Assembly (NCBI GenBank): GCA_963696405.1
Contig: CAVOJY010000002.1
Coordinates: forward strand, 186,001 to 250,000
DNA from: CAVOJY01 sp963696405
Lineage (GTDB): Bacteria > Chloroflexota > Limnocylindria > Limnocylindrales > CSP1-4
Direction of reading: 5' to 3'
DNA: 64,000 nt
Shown here: positions 1 through 9,067 of the stretch, piece by piece
Position numbering within the stretch: position 1 is the stretch's first letter
Layout: each line of letters opens with the position of its first letter
Notes under the pieces: generated by a model
What the model saw: only the letters and a program-made list of their open reading frames with translations
Databases searched by the model: none
What the model was told of the DNA's origin: nothing
Made by a program: the position numbers and the translations under genes

Positions 1-373
1 CGGGATTGAGCAGCAGGAGATGGCGCCCCCTGGCCAGGCGGAGTACCTGGTTCGCCGCTCGTGCGAAACCGACGTTGGCCTCGTTGCGGATGATCGTCGC
101 GCCGGGAAACGCCGCCGCTGCCGCGGTGGGGTCAAACGCGCTGGACGCGTTGTCAACGGCGAAGACCTCGAAGTCCTCGGAGCCCTGCGAGGCCTTCAGC
201 GCCTCGAGACAGCGAACCAGGAGATCTGGCGTTTCGTAGTGAACGATCGCGACGCTGACGCGGGGGCGATCGGCTACTGGGTGCGGTCGGCCGAGGTTCG
301 TGCATTGTGTCCGGCTGGGTTCTGCTCCCGGGCAGGTCGGGCCGCAAGCGCGGGGCCACGGAGCGTTTCGCAC
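1..373 (-). CDS. Family 2 glycosyltransferase, partial (N-terminal part)
   Basis: This would be a GT-A fold transferase that adds an activated sugar to a growing surface polysaccharide. Read on the minus strand, the frame contains VSVAIVHYETPDLL (from about position 259 downward), then FAVDNASS and NEANVGFARAANQ, which are the usual N-terminal signatures of rhamnosyltransferase-like GT2 enzymes. It leaves the window at LLLLNP, so the rest, including the catalytic end, is missing. No ATG precedes VSVAI in frame. GTG at 373 is the first candidate, but it would add about 38 unconserved residues, so the start is uncertain. The gene diverges from the sugar transferase and the dTDP-rhamnose genes, which would supply a plausible donor (inference). 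Confidence 0.75.
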   Translation of the reverse strand, partial: MRNAPWPRACGPTCPGAEPSRTQCTNLGRPHPVADRPRVSVAIVHYETPDLLVRCLEALKASQGSEDFEVFAVDNASSAFDPTAAAAAFPGATIIRNEANVGFARAANQVLRLARGRHLLLLNP

Positions 374-581
374 ACGTCCGGCGGATGGGTACCACCTCGG
401 AGCCGCACCCTCGCCCCGCTCGCCAAGCCTATCAGGAACGGACCGGGTTCCTCCACTTCGCGACCGGGAAGCGTCCGGTCTCCCTGGCTCTGGCGCGTGC
501 ACGACGGCACGAAGTAGACTCGCCCGAGAGCCATGCCGCCCGGCGAGCGTCAGCGTCGGCCATCAAGGAGTCCCGCGGAGC

Positions 582-1991
582 GTGATACGACGGCACCTCA
601 TGGCACTCCGCCTCGGCCTGATGGTCGTGGACGGCGCCATCGCCTCGGGCGTATTCCTCCTGGTCGCGCTGGTTCGCTTCGGGGACGGCGAATGGATGGA
701 GATCTGGCAGCGGCTCAGTATTGACATCCGGGCCGCCGCCATCCTCTGGGGGCTTGCATGGGTCGCAGCCCTCTGGTACGAGGGCCTCTACCGTCTGAGC
801 GTCCGTTGGCGCGCTCTGAGCGAGCTGAAGGATGTCGGCAAGGCGACGCTCCTGGTGGCCGCGCTAACGCTGTCGACGCTGTTCGTCTTCAAACAGGAGA
901 ACGTCAGTCGTCTGTTCCTGCTCATCCTGTTCATCGTCCAGCCTCTCGTCACGTTCACCGGACGGGCGATCCTTCGCGCAGGGTTTGGGTTCCTGGGTCG
1001 CCGCGGCCACAACGCGCGCTACATGCTCGTGGTGGGGACTGGGCGGCTCGCGGAGGAGTTCGCCAACCGCGTGGAGGGCCGAGCTGCGCTGGGCATCCGC
1101 GTGATCGGCCATCTCGCGGTTCCCGGCGAGCCGCGGCAGGTCGTAACCCGGCAGGTCCTCGGGAATGTAGACCAGATCGCAGCCATCTTCCACTCCAGCA
1201 TCGTCGACGAGGTCGCCGTGTGCCTTCCACCAGAGGCCGCCGGTCACCTTGAGGCAGTGGTCGGCCTTGCCGCAGATGAAGGGAAGACAGTCCGGATCGC
1301 GGTGGATCCCATGGACGGCGTCGTGCCGAAAGCGAGCCAGGAGGAGTTCGAAGGCCTGTTGATCCGCTCGCTGGTCCATGACAGCGGGCGCGAGGTGGGT
1401 CTCGTGCTCAAGCGGCTCATCGACATCGTCGGCGCAGGTGCGGGACTCGTCGTCCTGAGTCCGCTCCTTCTTGGCACGGCGCTCCTCATCCGCGCCAGGG
1501 AGGGCCCCCCCGTCCTCTTTCGTCAAACTCGCGTCGGCCTGCACGGGCGGCCGTTCAGGATCTGCAAGTTCCGCACGATGGTCCCCGATGCCGAGGTCCG
1601 CCTGGGCGAGGTCGCCGATATGAATGAACTCAGGGGCGCCGCGTTCAAGGTCACGAACGATCCCCGGATCACGTCACTCGGGCGCTCCCTCCGGATGACC
1701 AGCATCGATGAACTGCCCCAGCTGTGGAATGTCCTCAAGGGCGAGATGAGCCTCGTTGGACCCCGGCCGCCCCTGGCGGACGAGGTCAACGGGTACGACA
1801 TCTGGCATCGTCGCCGCCTCTCGATGAAGCCCGGCATGACCGGGCTCTGGCAGATCGAGGCGCGCCGCGATCCGGACTTCGACCGCTGGGTGGAGCGCGA
1901 TCTGATCTACATCGACCAGTGGTCGATGTGGCTCGATGTCAGGATCCTTGCGCGTACCGTTCCGGCCGTATTGACGAAGGCAGGTCGGTGA
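582..1991 (+). CDS. Polyprenyl glycosylphosphotransferase (WbaP/WcaJ-like)
   Basis: It starts exopolysaccharide or O-unit synthesis by moving a sugar-1-phosphate from a nucleotide sugar to undecaprenyl phosphate in the membrane. The 469-residue product has hydrophobic N-terminal segments (LMVVDGAIASGVFLLVALV and a second near residues 45-60), a CoA-binding-like middle domain, and a C-terminal bacterial sugar transferase domain with KFRTMVPDAE, DELPQLWNVLKGEMSLVGPRP and the final MTGLWQIEARR. GTG 582 is chosen because AAGGAG lies at 565-570. The in-frame ATG at 600 is too far from it. rmlA follows after 25 bases, so the genes probably form one operon. Which sugar is transferred cannot be told from the sequence. 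Confidence 0.9.
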   Translation: MIRRHLMALRLGLMVVDGAIASGVFLLVALVRFGDGEWMEIWQRLSIDIRAAAILWGLAWVAALWYEGLYRLSVRWRALSELKDVGKATLLVAALTLSTLFVFKQENVSRLFLLILFIVQPLVTFTGRAILRAGFGFLGRRGHNARYMLVVGTGRLAEEFANRVEGRAALGIRVIGHLAVPGEPRQVVTRQVLGNVDQIAAIFHSSIVDEVAVCLPPEAAGHLEAVVGLAADEGKTVRIAVDPMDGVVPKASQEEFEGLLIRSLVHDSGREVGLVLKRLIDIVGAGAGLVVLSPLLLGTALLIRAREGPPVLFRQTRVGLHGRPFRICKFRTMVPDAEVRLGEVADMNELRGAAFKVTNDPRITSLGRSLRMTSIDELPQLWNVLKGEMSLVGPRPPLADEVNGYDIWHRRRLSMKPGMTGLWQIEARRDPDFDRWVERDLIYIDQWSMWLDVRILARTVPAVLTKAGR

Positions 1992-2016
1992 GCGGCATGC
2001 GAAGAGGTCACAGTCG

Positions 2017-2826
2017 ATGAAGGGGCTCGTGCTCGCGGGCGGGACCGCCACGCGTCTCCGCCCGCTGACCCTCGTGACGAACAAGCATCTGCTGCCTGTC
2101 TACGACCGGCCGATGATCTACTACCCGATCCAGACGCTCGTCGAGATCGGCGTCCGGGAGGTGCTGGTCATCCTGGGAGGGCGGAGCGTCGGGGACGTGG
2201 TCGAACTGCTTGGCGACGGGTCCGACTTCGGGCTTGACCTCACGTACCGCTTCCAGCGAGGTCCGCTCGGCATCGCCCACGCCATTGGCCTCGCTCGCGA
2301 TTTCGTCGGCGCCGACCCGTTCTGCACCGTGCTCGGGGACAACGTCATGCTCGGCGAACCGCTCGCGGACATCGCGCGTGAGTTCGCCGTTGGCCCCTTT
2401 GGCGCCGGCACGCTCCTGTACGAGGTGGCGCGCCCGGAGCGCTTCGGCGTGGCCGAGTTTCGGCGCCCCGATGGCACCATTTCCGACGGTCGGCAGGCGG
2501 ACGACGTCCTGTCCGGGTTCGAGGAGAAGCCCGTCGAACCGAAGTCGAACCTCGTGCCGATCGGCGTCTACTTCCTGAGGCCCGATGTGTTCGACGTCAT
2601 CGCGGGCCTGACCCCGTCGGCGCGCGGCGAACTGGAGATCACCGACGTGCTCAACCACTACGTGCGCGGCGGGGGCCTGTTCTGGCGCCGGTACGAAGGG
2701 CAGTGGACGGATGCGGGCACAGTCAATTCGCTCCTCAGCGCATCGAAGCTCGCCGAGCTGTATGCACGAGAACGCGCGGTCGCCACACACCCGGATCGCG
2801 GGCCGCTCGGGCCGGAGGAACCATGA
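2017..2826 (+). CDS. rmlA: Glucose-1-phosphate thymidylyltransferase
   Basis: It joins dTTP and glucose-1-phosphate to make dTDP-glucose, the first step of dTDP-L-rhamnose synthesis. The 269-residue protein begins MKGLVLAGGTATRLRPLT, the nucleotide-binding loop of the family, followed by NKHLLPVYDRPMIYYPIQ. GPLGIAHAIGLARDF, the LGDN acidic motif and EEKPVEPKSN are typical of sugar nucleotidyltransferases. It is slightly shorter than the common 290-residue RmlA. A GAAGAGG sequence lies 10 bases before the ATG. Its TGA overlaps the rmlB ATG (ATGA at 2823-2826), which indicates translational coupling. A StrD-like relative cannot be excluded, but the following rmlB-D-C genes support RmlA. Confidence 0.92.
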   Translation: MKGLVLAGGTATRLRPLTLVTNKHLLPVYDRPMIYYPIQTLVEIGVREVLVILGGRSVGDVVELLGDGSDFGLDLTYRFQRGPLGIAHAIGLARDFVGADPFCTVLGDNVMLGEPLADIAREFAVGPFGAGTLLYEVARPERFGVAEFRRPDGTISDGRQADDVLSGFEEKPVEPKSNLVPIGVYFLRPDVFDVIAGLTPSARGELEITDVLNHYVRGGGLFWRRYEGQWTDAGTVNSLLSASKLAELYARERAVATHPDRGPLGPEEP

Positions 2827-3915
2827 CGGGAGTGGACCAGCCGCCCGGACTGGAACCCACCGGACCGGGTGGCCGCGAGTTCCGCAGCCTCCTCGTCACC
2901 GGCGGGGCGGGGTTCATCGGCAGTGCCTTCGTTCGGCGCTGGCTGCGTGCTCATCCGGAGGCGACCGCGGTTGTTCTCGACAAGCTCACCTACGCCGGGA
3001 ATCGGGCCAATCTCGCACCGTGCGAGGAGGATCCCGACCAGTCGCGACGGCTGCGGGTCGTGGTCGGAGACATCTGCGACCCCGACGTGGTCGGTCCGCT
3101 CGCCGGCGACTGCGACGCGGTCATCAACTTCGCCGCGGAATCGCATGTCGACCGCAGCATCCTGGATCCCGCGGCCTTCCTTCGGACGAACGTGATGGGC
3201 GTTTTCGTGCTGCTTGAAGCCGTGCGGGCGGCCGCTCGTCCAATCCGGTTCCTGCAGGTCTCGACCGACGAGGTCTATGGGTCGATCGAGCTGGGTGCGA
3301 GCCGTGAATCGGATCCCCTGCGGCCCCGCAGCCCGTACGCGGCGTCCAAGGCTGCCGCCGAGCACCTGGTCCAGAGCTTCGTGACCACCCACGGCGTGGA
3401 TGCCGTCATCGCACGCGGAGCGAACACGTACGGCCCGTACCAGCACCCGGAGAAGGTCGTCCCGCTCTTCATCACGAACGCACTCGACGGAGAGCCGCTG
3501 CCACTGTACGGAGACGGGCAGCATCGGCGCGCCTGGCTCTTCGTCGAGGACCACGTGCGCGCTCTCGAAACGATCCTTCAGTCTGGCGAGCGCGGCGAGG
3601 CCTACAACGTGCCCGGCCGTTCCGAGCTCACGAACCTCGAGCTGACGCGGCGCATCGTCGAGGGCGTGGGCTGCGATCCCGCGCTCGTACGGCACGTGAC
3701 TGATCGCCAGGGTCATGACCGCCGCTACATGATGGACGGGTCCCGCATCGCCAGCACTCGGCTGGCGGCCGGAGGTGACCATCGACGAGGGCCTCGCGAC
3801 GACGATCGACTGGTACCGGGCGAACGAGGACTGGTGGCGGCCCCTGAAGGCCGGCGAGTGGCACGGGTACTACGCGCGCCAGTACGGGGATCGGCTCGCT
3901 GAAGTTGGAGCATGA
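2823..3915 (+). CDS. rmlB: dTDP-glucose 4,6-dehydratase, one frame break near 3756
   Basis: It converts dTDP-glucose to dTDP-4-dehydro-6-deoxyglucose using bound NAD. The frame from ATG 2823 gives a Rossmann TGGAGFIGS motif after a 20-residue extension, then VSTDEVYGS and the catalytic YAASKAAAEH (YxxxK). After DGSRIAS the open frame diverges from the family and would end at 3902. One frame over, from 3757, the expected C-terminus appears: LGWRP, TIDEGLATTIDWYRANEDWW and a TGA at 3913-3915 that overlaps the rmlD ATG exactly as the other gene junctions do. One extra base (or two missing) around 3753-3757 therefore breaks the gene. The corrected length is about 363 residues. Sequence error is likelier than true inactivation. 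Confidence 0.9.
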
Positions 3916-4865
3916 TGCGGGTCGCGGTGACGGGTGCCGGTGGACGGCTGGGAAACGCACTCGCCTCGGTGCTTCTCGCCGAGGGTGTCGAGGTCCTGGG
4001 CTGGAGCCGGCCCGCCTTCGACCTGGATCGGCCTGCGGTCTACCCTCAACTCCTCGAGCGCGACTGCCCCGATCTCGTCCTGCACGCGGCGGCGTGGACC
4101 GACGTCGATGCCTGTGCGAGAGATCCAGTACTGGCCGAGTCACGCAACGGACTCGCCACAGCCCTGCTCGCTCGAGCGTGCCGCTCGGCAGGTGCCGACT
4201 TTGTCTACGTCTCCACGAACGAGGTCTTCGATGGGAGCCGGACGGATGGGCGAGGCTATCGAGAGAGCGACCCGACCGGGCCCGTCAACGCCTATGGGCG
4301 CAGCAAGCTCATTGGGGAGCATGCCGTTCGCGACGCGTACGCGCTCGGCGACCCGTCTCAGTCGCGTGCGTGGATCGTGCGGACTGCGTGGCTCTACGGG
4401 CCACCCGGTGCCGACTTCGGCACGAAGGTGCTCGCCGCCGCGCGCCGCGCCCGAGCTGCAGGGAAGGCCGTGCGCCTCGTAGCCGACGAAGTTGGCTCGC
4501 CGACGCGGGCGGAGGACCTGGCCGCGGCCACGGTGCAACTCCTGGCACTCGCGGGTGGCCAGGCTTCCCGGGCGGATCCGCCTCTGCAGGGCCCGCAGAC
4601 TGCCCCGCCGGGCATCTACCACCTCGTCAACACAGGGGTTGTCTCGCGCGCGGCCTGGGCCGAGGAACTCATGGCGGCCCTCGGCCTGCGGGTCCCGGTC
4701 GAGCACGTGACAGCCAGGATGTGGCCGAGGGCGTCACTGGCGCCACTCTGGAGCGTGCTGGATGCAGGTCGGGCCGCGGGACAGGGGGTGACCTTGAGGC
4801 CTTGGCGCGAGGCGCTCGAGGATGAACTCCCACGGTACCGTGCCCTGCTGGAGGAGATGGCATGA
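3912..4865 (+). CDS. rmlD: dTDP-4-dehydrorhamnose reductase
   Basis: It performs the last step of the pathway, NAD(P)H-dependent reduction to dTDP-L-rhamnose. The 317-residue protein starts MMRVAVTGAGGRLGNALA, an extended-SDR Rossmann motif, and has HAAAWTDVDACARDP, VSTNEVFDG and YGRSKLIGE (YxxxK), all characteristic of RmlD. The C-terminal half has RTAWLYGPPG and GIYHLVNTG, which are also family-typical. Two ATG codons (3912 and 3915) are possible; the first overlaps the corrected rmlB stop. Its own TGA overlaps the rmlC ATG at 4862-4865. The gene order A-B-D-C with ATGA joins throughout points to one tightly coupled operon. Confidence 0.92.
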   Translation: MMRVAVTGAGGRLGNALASVLLAEGVEVLGWSRPAFDLDRPAVYPQLLERDCPDLVLHAAAWTDVDACARDPVLAESRNGLATALLARACRSAGADFVYVSTNEVFDGSRTDGRGYRESDPTGPVNAYGRSKLIGEHAVRDAYALGDPSQSRAWIVRTAWLYGPPGADFGTKVLAAARRARAAGKAVRLVADEVGSPTRAEDLAAATVQLLALAGGQASRADPPLQGPQTAPPGIYHLVNTGVVSRAAWAEELMAALGLRVPVEHVTARMWPRASLAPLWSVLDAGRAAGQGVTLRPWREALEDELPRYRALLEEMA

Positions 4866-5425
4866 CGAACAGCGACGACCGGCCTTCCGGCGGTGACCTG
4901 CGGCCGGACGGGGAGCCAGGGCGTATTGACGGAGTGCGCTGGGGCCGCATGATCCGGCACGTGGACGACCGCGGGGCGCTCCGCGAGGTCTTCCGCGCGA
5001 GCTGGTCGGATGAGCGTTTCGTACAGGCGAACGTGTCCAGCAGCCGAGCCGGCGTCCTGCGCGGACTGCATCTCCATCGCCGCCAGCTGGATCGCTGGGT
5101 CGTCTTGAACGGGCGCGTCTTCGTGGCACTCGTAGATCCGCGGCCGATCCTGCGCGGGCAGGCGGAGGGGCCCGCGGTGGAGACGCGGGAGATCTACCCG
5201 GACGAGTGGGTCGTCATCCCCGCCGGAGTGGCCCACGGCTTCTACGCGATCGAGGAGACCGATCTGCTCTACCTGGTGACGAACGAGTTCGATGGGACCG
5301 ATGAGCTCGGCTTCGCGTGGGATGACCCTGATGCCGGGGTGCCGTGGCCCACCGATCACCCGATCCTGTCGGCGAGGGACCGTGCCAACCCGCCACTTCG
5401 GGACTTGCTGCGCGCGCTCGGATAG
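4862..5425 (+). CDS. rmlC: dTDP-4-dehydrorhamnose 3,5-epimerase
   Basis: It is a cupin-fold epimerase acting between RmlB and RmlD. The 187-residue protein has an N-terminal extension of about 25 residues, then IRHVDDRGALREVFRASW, ANVSSSRAGVLRGLHLHRR (the RGLH catalytic histidine region), WVVIPAGVAHGFYAIEETD and LLYLVTNEFDGTDELGFAWD. These follow RmlC order, although RGLHLHRRQ replaces the commoner RGLHYQ. The ATG overlaps the rmlD stop. It is the last gene of the rhamnose operon. The next gene is convergent and ends 42 bases away. Confidence 0.88.
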   Translation: MTNSDDRPSGGDLRPDGEPGRIDGVRWGRMIRHVDDRGALREVFRASWSDERFVQANVSSSRAGVLRGLHLHRRQLDRWVVLNGRVFVALVDPRPILRGQAEGPAVETREIYPDEWVVIPAGVAHGFYAIEETDLLYLVTNEFDGTDELGFAWDDPDAGVPWPTDHPILSARDRANPPLRDLLRALG

Positions 5426-5467
5426 GTGCCGAGAAGCAGCGGAAACGTATGTGGTTGGGCGCAGCGT

Positions 5468-7416
5468 CTAGCCCCCGGGGCCGAACCGCACCGCGACCAC
5501 GAGATCAGTCGTCAGCCGTGTGCTTAGCCTGGCCGTGGCTCCGTCCACGATCATGCCCGGGCTGACCTCCAGGATCTGTGAGCCCGGCGGAACCGTGATG
5601 GAGAGGTCCACCTCGTCTCCGAGCGTGCCGGGCTGCTTCTGGACGGTGAGGACGTAGCGCCCCTCACCATTGCCGTCGGTGTCCGCCGCATACGGCGAGA
5701 TCCACGCGTACGTGAGCGCGGCCTGGCCCGGAGGCACCATCAAGTAGTTGCCGAACGAGGCTCGTCCGGCCTCCTGCGTGACCTGCTCGGCTCCTTGCAC
5801 GGGTGCGACGGTGCCGCCGCTCACGGATACGAGGCGGCTGCGAGCCGGGGTCAGGATCCTCACGAAGGTGCCGTAGACGTCGCTCGTGCTGATGGATCGG
5901 AGGAAGCGCCGTTGCGCATCAGGCAGCTCGTTGAGCCTGTTGGTCCACGCCACCGTGAGGGTGTTGTGAGCGTTCCCGAAGCGGTCGATCTGGACCTCGA
6001 GCGACTGGGTGCGATCAGTGACGAGGTTGTACTTCGACGCGGGGGCGAGGTTGGCGTCGACGGTGAACACATAGTCGCCGGCGTCCTGCCGACCGAGCCG
6101 TCCCAGCGCGCCTCCGATGCCAGCGCCTGCGCCTCCGGGTCCGCGAACCAGACGCTTGCCAGGCGCTCGACCCGGATCGTTTCGGCCGCCTCGACGGCCG
6201 TGGTCCACCGATCCAGCGGCAGGGCCATCAAGCGATCGAGCAGGTGCGTGGCCAGCGCGTCCAGGAATGCCTTCCGGTCCTGCCCCGGTTCGGACGCCTC
6301 TCGAGTACGCTCCAGGCTCACCATGGTTGTCTGCCCGGCGGAGACCGACACGCCGTACTCCGGCACGTCGACCGGACCCGTGACCTCCAGCAGGCGGTCG
6401 ATTGCGTACGTTGTCAGGCCGATCACGCCGTCGACGCGGTCATCACCGGACTCGAGGGTGTACGCCTGGAGCGCCTGGCGGGCAGAGACCGTGAAGTCGG
6501 GCGACCAGTTCGCGTCGGCGAGAAGCCACGGCTCATCCCCGAGGAGATGGCCCTGGAGCGGCGCCGGTGCGGGTATGTACGGCGGATCCGGCTTGAGGTC
6601 GAGTGTGTAGACGTCTCTGAACACTCGCTCGGTGAGCCGCCCCCTGCTGAACGCCACGATCCCGTACGTTCCGACGAACCCGCCGGTGGGCCGCAGCTCC
6701 GCGGGATCCTGCGCGAGGACCAGGTAGCGTTTCGGGCCGTTCCACCCGAGAGCGTCAGGGAGTGCGTCGGCGGCACGAACGTATGCCTCCGCAAAGGGCA
6801 TCACCTCGTCCAGCTTCGCCCCCATGACTGCCCGCGCCTCGCCGAGCGGACCCGGGAGACCATCCGGGAGGTTTCGGAGCCTGTCTCGCGCGGCGGCCAG
6901 CGCAGAGCGCAGTTGCGTCGCGTCGTCTCGCGTGGCCACCATGACTTCCGCCAGGCTCTCGAGGGTCGATTGCGTCTTCGTGCCGGCGCTCCGCTCTCGC
7001 ATCGCCACGTACTGCGAACCCATCCGGAGCGCCACCTTGCCAGCGGACATGGCGTCCCGGGCGGCGGCGGTCAGCGCTCTGGCAGCGTTCGCCGCGTCGC
7101 GGCTCGGGGGCAGAACGGCGGCGATCGCTATCAACGGGTCCGACGCAAGCGACTCTGCGAGCCGGTCGATCCTGAGGCCCACGGCCTGCATGTCCCGTTC
7201 GATCCCGGCCAGGGTCTGACTGTCCATGGCCAGGCCGACACGGGTCACTCTCGAGTACAGGCTCTCCATGGAGGCCCGCACGTCGCGAGCATCATCGAGC
7301 AGCGGGAGGTAGCGGAAGAGGGCGAGGCCGGCGCCCGCCACAAGCACGATGAGCACACTGGCGCCCACGATCAGCCACAGGCGTCGCCGTCGATGCGGCA
7401 CCGCGGGGGTCGTCAA
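5468..7416 (-). CDS. DUF4012 membrane-anchored protein, one frame break near 6105
   Basis: DUF4012 proteins are large single-pass envelope proteins of unknown activity often found with polysaccharide genes. The product begins with a basic stretch and a transmembrane segment (LWLIVGASVLIVLVAGAGLA), followed by a long helical region. The DUF4012 core has YLVLAQDPAELRPTGGFVGT, SPDFTVSARQALQAY and DGVIGLTTYAIDRLLEVTGP. After SEARWDGS the frame loses family character. The frame one base away carries DAGDYVFTVDANLAPASKYN and continues to the TAG at 5468-5470. One missing base near 6105 explains this; corrected length is about 649 residues. The TTG start at 7416 overlaps the sortase stop (TTGA), so the two are probably translated together. 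Confidence 0.82.
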
Positions 7417-8099
7417 GGAGTCGGGACGGCTATGACCACGAAACGGGGCGCCGTCTTCCTGTTCGAGGTGCAGGTCTGAAGGGTCAGCTGCTCACCCGCA
7501 GTTGGCCTGAGGAGGTCGAGGTCGTTCCAGGGCGCTCGGGGCAGGATCTTCGAGACGGCGTAGCTCTGTTGCGAGCCATCGGCGAGGTCGAGGACGACAA
7601 CATCGCCCAGTCGCGCTTCCCACAGGGCCAGGAATGACCCTTTGCGCGCGTGTCCGTAGAGGTAGATGTTGCTTCCGCCGTCGGGCCAGGCGGTGCCCGG
7701 GTAGTGGGCGGCCTTGCCGAGCGGTGCGTCCACGCCGTCGCCCTCCACGACAGGGATGTCGATGCCCAGGCGCTCGATCCGGATTCGACGGGCGACGATG
7801 CCGGCTGTCGCCCCTGCGCTTCCCTGTGCCGCACTTGGCGTCGGAGACCCTACCGGTGTTGTGCGATCCGGCCGGAGGCCCGATGCAGGAGGCGTTGCCA
7901 GTGTTGCGGCGACGGACGGAGACCCGGTGACGACCGGGGTGCCCGGCGTTGGGACGGTCCCGCCTTCGCCCGAGGCGCCTCGAAACACCGCCCACCCGCC
8001 GATCCCGAGGGCGGCGGCGATCGCGACGGCAGAGACGACCTTGATCGCAGACCGCAGCCGGGCGGCGCGAGGGCTCTGGGGGCCTGACGGCAGCGACAT
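7413..8099 (-). CDS. Sortase (class D/E-like) transpeptidase
   Basis: Sortases cut a C-terminal sorting motif and attach the protein to the cell wall. The 228-residue protein has an N-terminal membrane anchor (about residues 20-37), a Ser/Thr/Pro-rich spacer, and a sortase domain. The catalytic His lies in YLYGHARKG (His150), the Cys in TLQTC (Cys210), and basic residues Arg214 and Arg219 follow in TSNRKTAPRF. It is coupled to the DUF4012 gene downstream. A gene for a likely substrate with LPDTS lies just upstream in the same direction. This neighbourhood suggests a dedicated housekeeping-type pair, although the sortase could also serve other proteins such as the one at 40.9 kb. Confidence 0.9.
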   Translation of the reverse strand: MSLPSGPQSPRAARLRSAIKVVSAVAIAAALGIGGWAVFRGASGEGGTVPTPGTPVVTGSPSVAATLATPPASGLRPDRTTPVGSPTPSAAQGSAGATAGIVARRIRIERLGIDIPVVEGDGVDAPLGKAAHYPGTAWPDGGSNIYLYGHARKGSFLALWEARLGDVVVLDLADGSQQSYAVSKILPRAPWNDLDLLRPTAGEQLTLQTCTSNRKTAPRFVVIAVPTP

Positions 8100-8123
8100 C
8101 CGAACCAGAGCCTACCGGGAATC

Positions 8124-8153
8124 GAAGACGTGCGCCCTATGGCGCACGTCTTC
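8124..8153 (-). terminator. Perfect 13-bp stem-loop between sortase substrate and sortase genes
   Basis: GAAGACGTGCGCC and its exact complement flank a CTAT loop. It lies about 100 bases after the stop of the surface protein gene and 25 bases before the sortase start, on the transcribed strand of both. There is no T run after it, so it may be a high-G+C terminator, an attenuator that lowers sortase relative to substrate, or an RNA-stabilising element. Confidence 0.6.
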
Positions 8154-8251
8154 CTTGGGCTCGCGACGTAAGTGACCGATGGACGGGTGGGCCGCTTCTC
8201 CTTCACTGGGCTCGGTCGGCACGGCGTTCCGCGCCAGGTCTACCGCGGGAG

Positions 8252-8752
8252 CTACCTGCGGGAGACGACCCAGCGAGCGCCGAATCCGACGAGCACCAGG
8301 ACAGCCAGTGCGGCAAGCAGGAGGCCCCAGGGCGCGGTCTCTGACGGTGCCGTGCTCGTGTCCGGAAGGCCCTCGCCTGTCACGCTCAGGACGACCGATC
8401 CGAAGGCCTCCCCCGCCGTCGCCTTGATCGTGCGGTCACCTGCCTCGCACGCAAGGATCACCGTCGTCGAGGTGACGCCCTGAGCGTCTGTGGTGGTCGT
8501 GGCCTCGACGATCTCGTCGCCGGACGACGGCGATGCGGCAAAGGACCAGGCGACTTGCTGACCTTCGATCGCCTTGCCGTCCTGGTCGACCACCATGGCC
8601 GTGATGGCGAGCTCGTCGCCGCAGATCACGGCGCCGGAAGGTCCACCTACCGTCACCTGGGTCGGAACCTGCCCGTTGTAGCCCGCGACCGCCTGGGCCG
8701 AGATAGCCAGGAGCAGTACTGCTGCGGCGAGCATCCCCACGTGTCGTCTCAT
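8252..8752 (-). CDS. Small Ig-like surface protein with LPDTS sorting signal
   Basis: The protein has a signal peptide (MLAAAVLLLAISAQAVAG), one beta-rich domain resembling invasin/Big-1 type Ig modules (QVTVGG, AMVVDQDGKAIEGQQVAWSF, TDAQGVTSTTV), and a C-terminal tail: LPDTSTAPSE, then a hydrophobic helix and WVVSRR. That is the layout of a sortase substrate with a variant LPxTG motif. ATG 8752 is preferred because GGAAGG lies 9 bases upstream; ATG 8761 directly abuts it. The neighbouring sortase is the likely processing enzyme. A paralogue of the same plan lies at 40901-41428. Its biological role is unknown. Confidence 0.8.
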   Translation of the reverse strand: MRRHVGMLAAAVLLLAISAQAVAGYNGQVPTQVTVGGPSGAVICGDELAITAMVVDQDGKAIEGQQVAWSFAASPSSGDEIVEATTTTDAQGVTSTTVILACEAGDRTIKATAGEAFGSVVLSVTGEGLPDTSTAPSETAPWGLLLAALAVLVLVGFGARWVVSRR

Positions 8753-9067
8753 CGTGCCCATCCTTCCAATCCCTCTTGTCTCACCGGCCCAATGACAGTG
8801 GCATGTCCAGGTTCATCGAACAAGACACAGAGTAGCGGGCTAAGGGTAGACCGCTCCGGCGAGAGACGCAACCCGCCATCCGTACCGTCCGTGTGGGGAG
8901 CGTTGCCACCGCTACAGCATGCCGCCAACAAGGGCTGTCCGGCACTGGCCGGCCAGCAGTCCGCGGCACAACATGCCCGGTAGCGGGAAGGTGTGACACG
9001 CGGCTGGGATGGTGACCCGTCGTCGCCCCGCCGGCACACCGGAGAGGCCCGCCCAGGGAGGTGTGCT
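8753..9067. other. Divergent intergenic region, 315 bp
   Basis: This gap separates the surface protein gene (leftward) and the subtilase gene (rightward) and must hold both promoters. A strong Shine-Dalgarno sequence (GGGAGG, 9056-9061) precedes the subtilase GTG, and a 10-bp palindrome TGGCCGGCCA lies at 8946-8955. No convincing promoter pair or RNA gene was recognised. Confidence 0.5.

Noticed and set aside
2823..3915. Programmed frameshift in rmlB
   Set aside because: No slippery heptamer or downstream structure is seen at 3753-3757, and the same type of break recurs in many unrelated genes.
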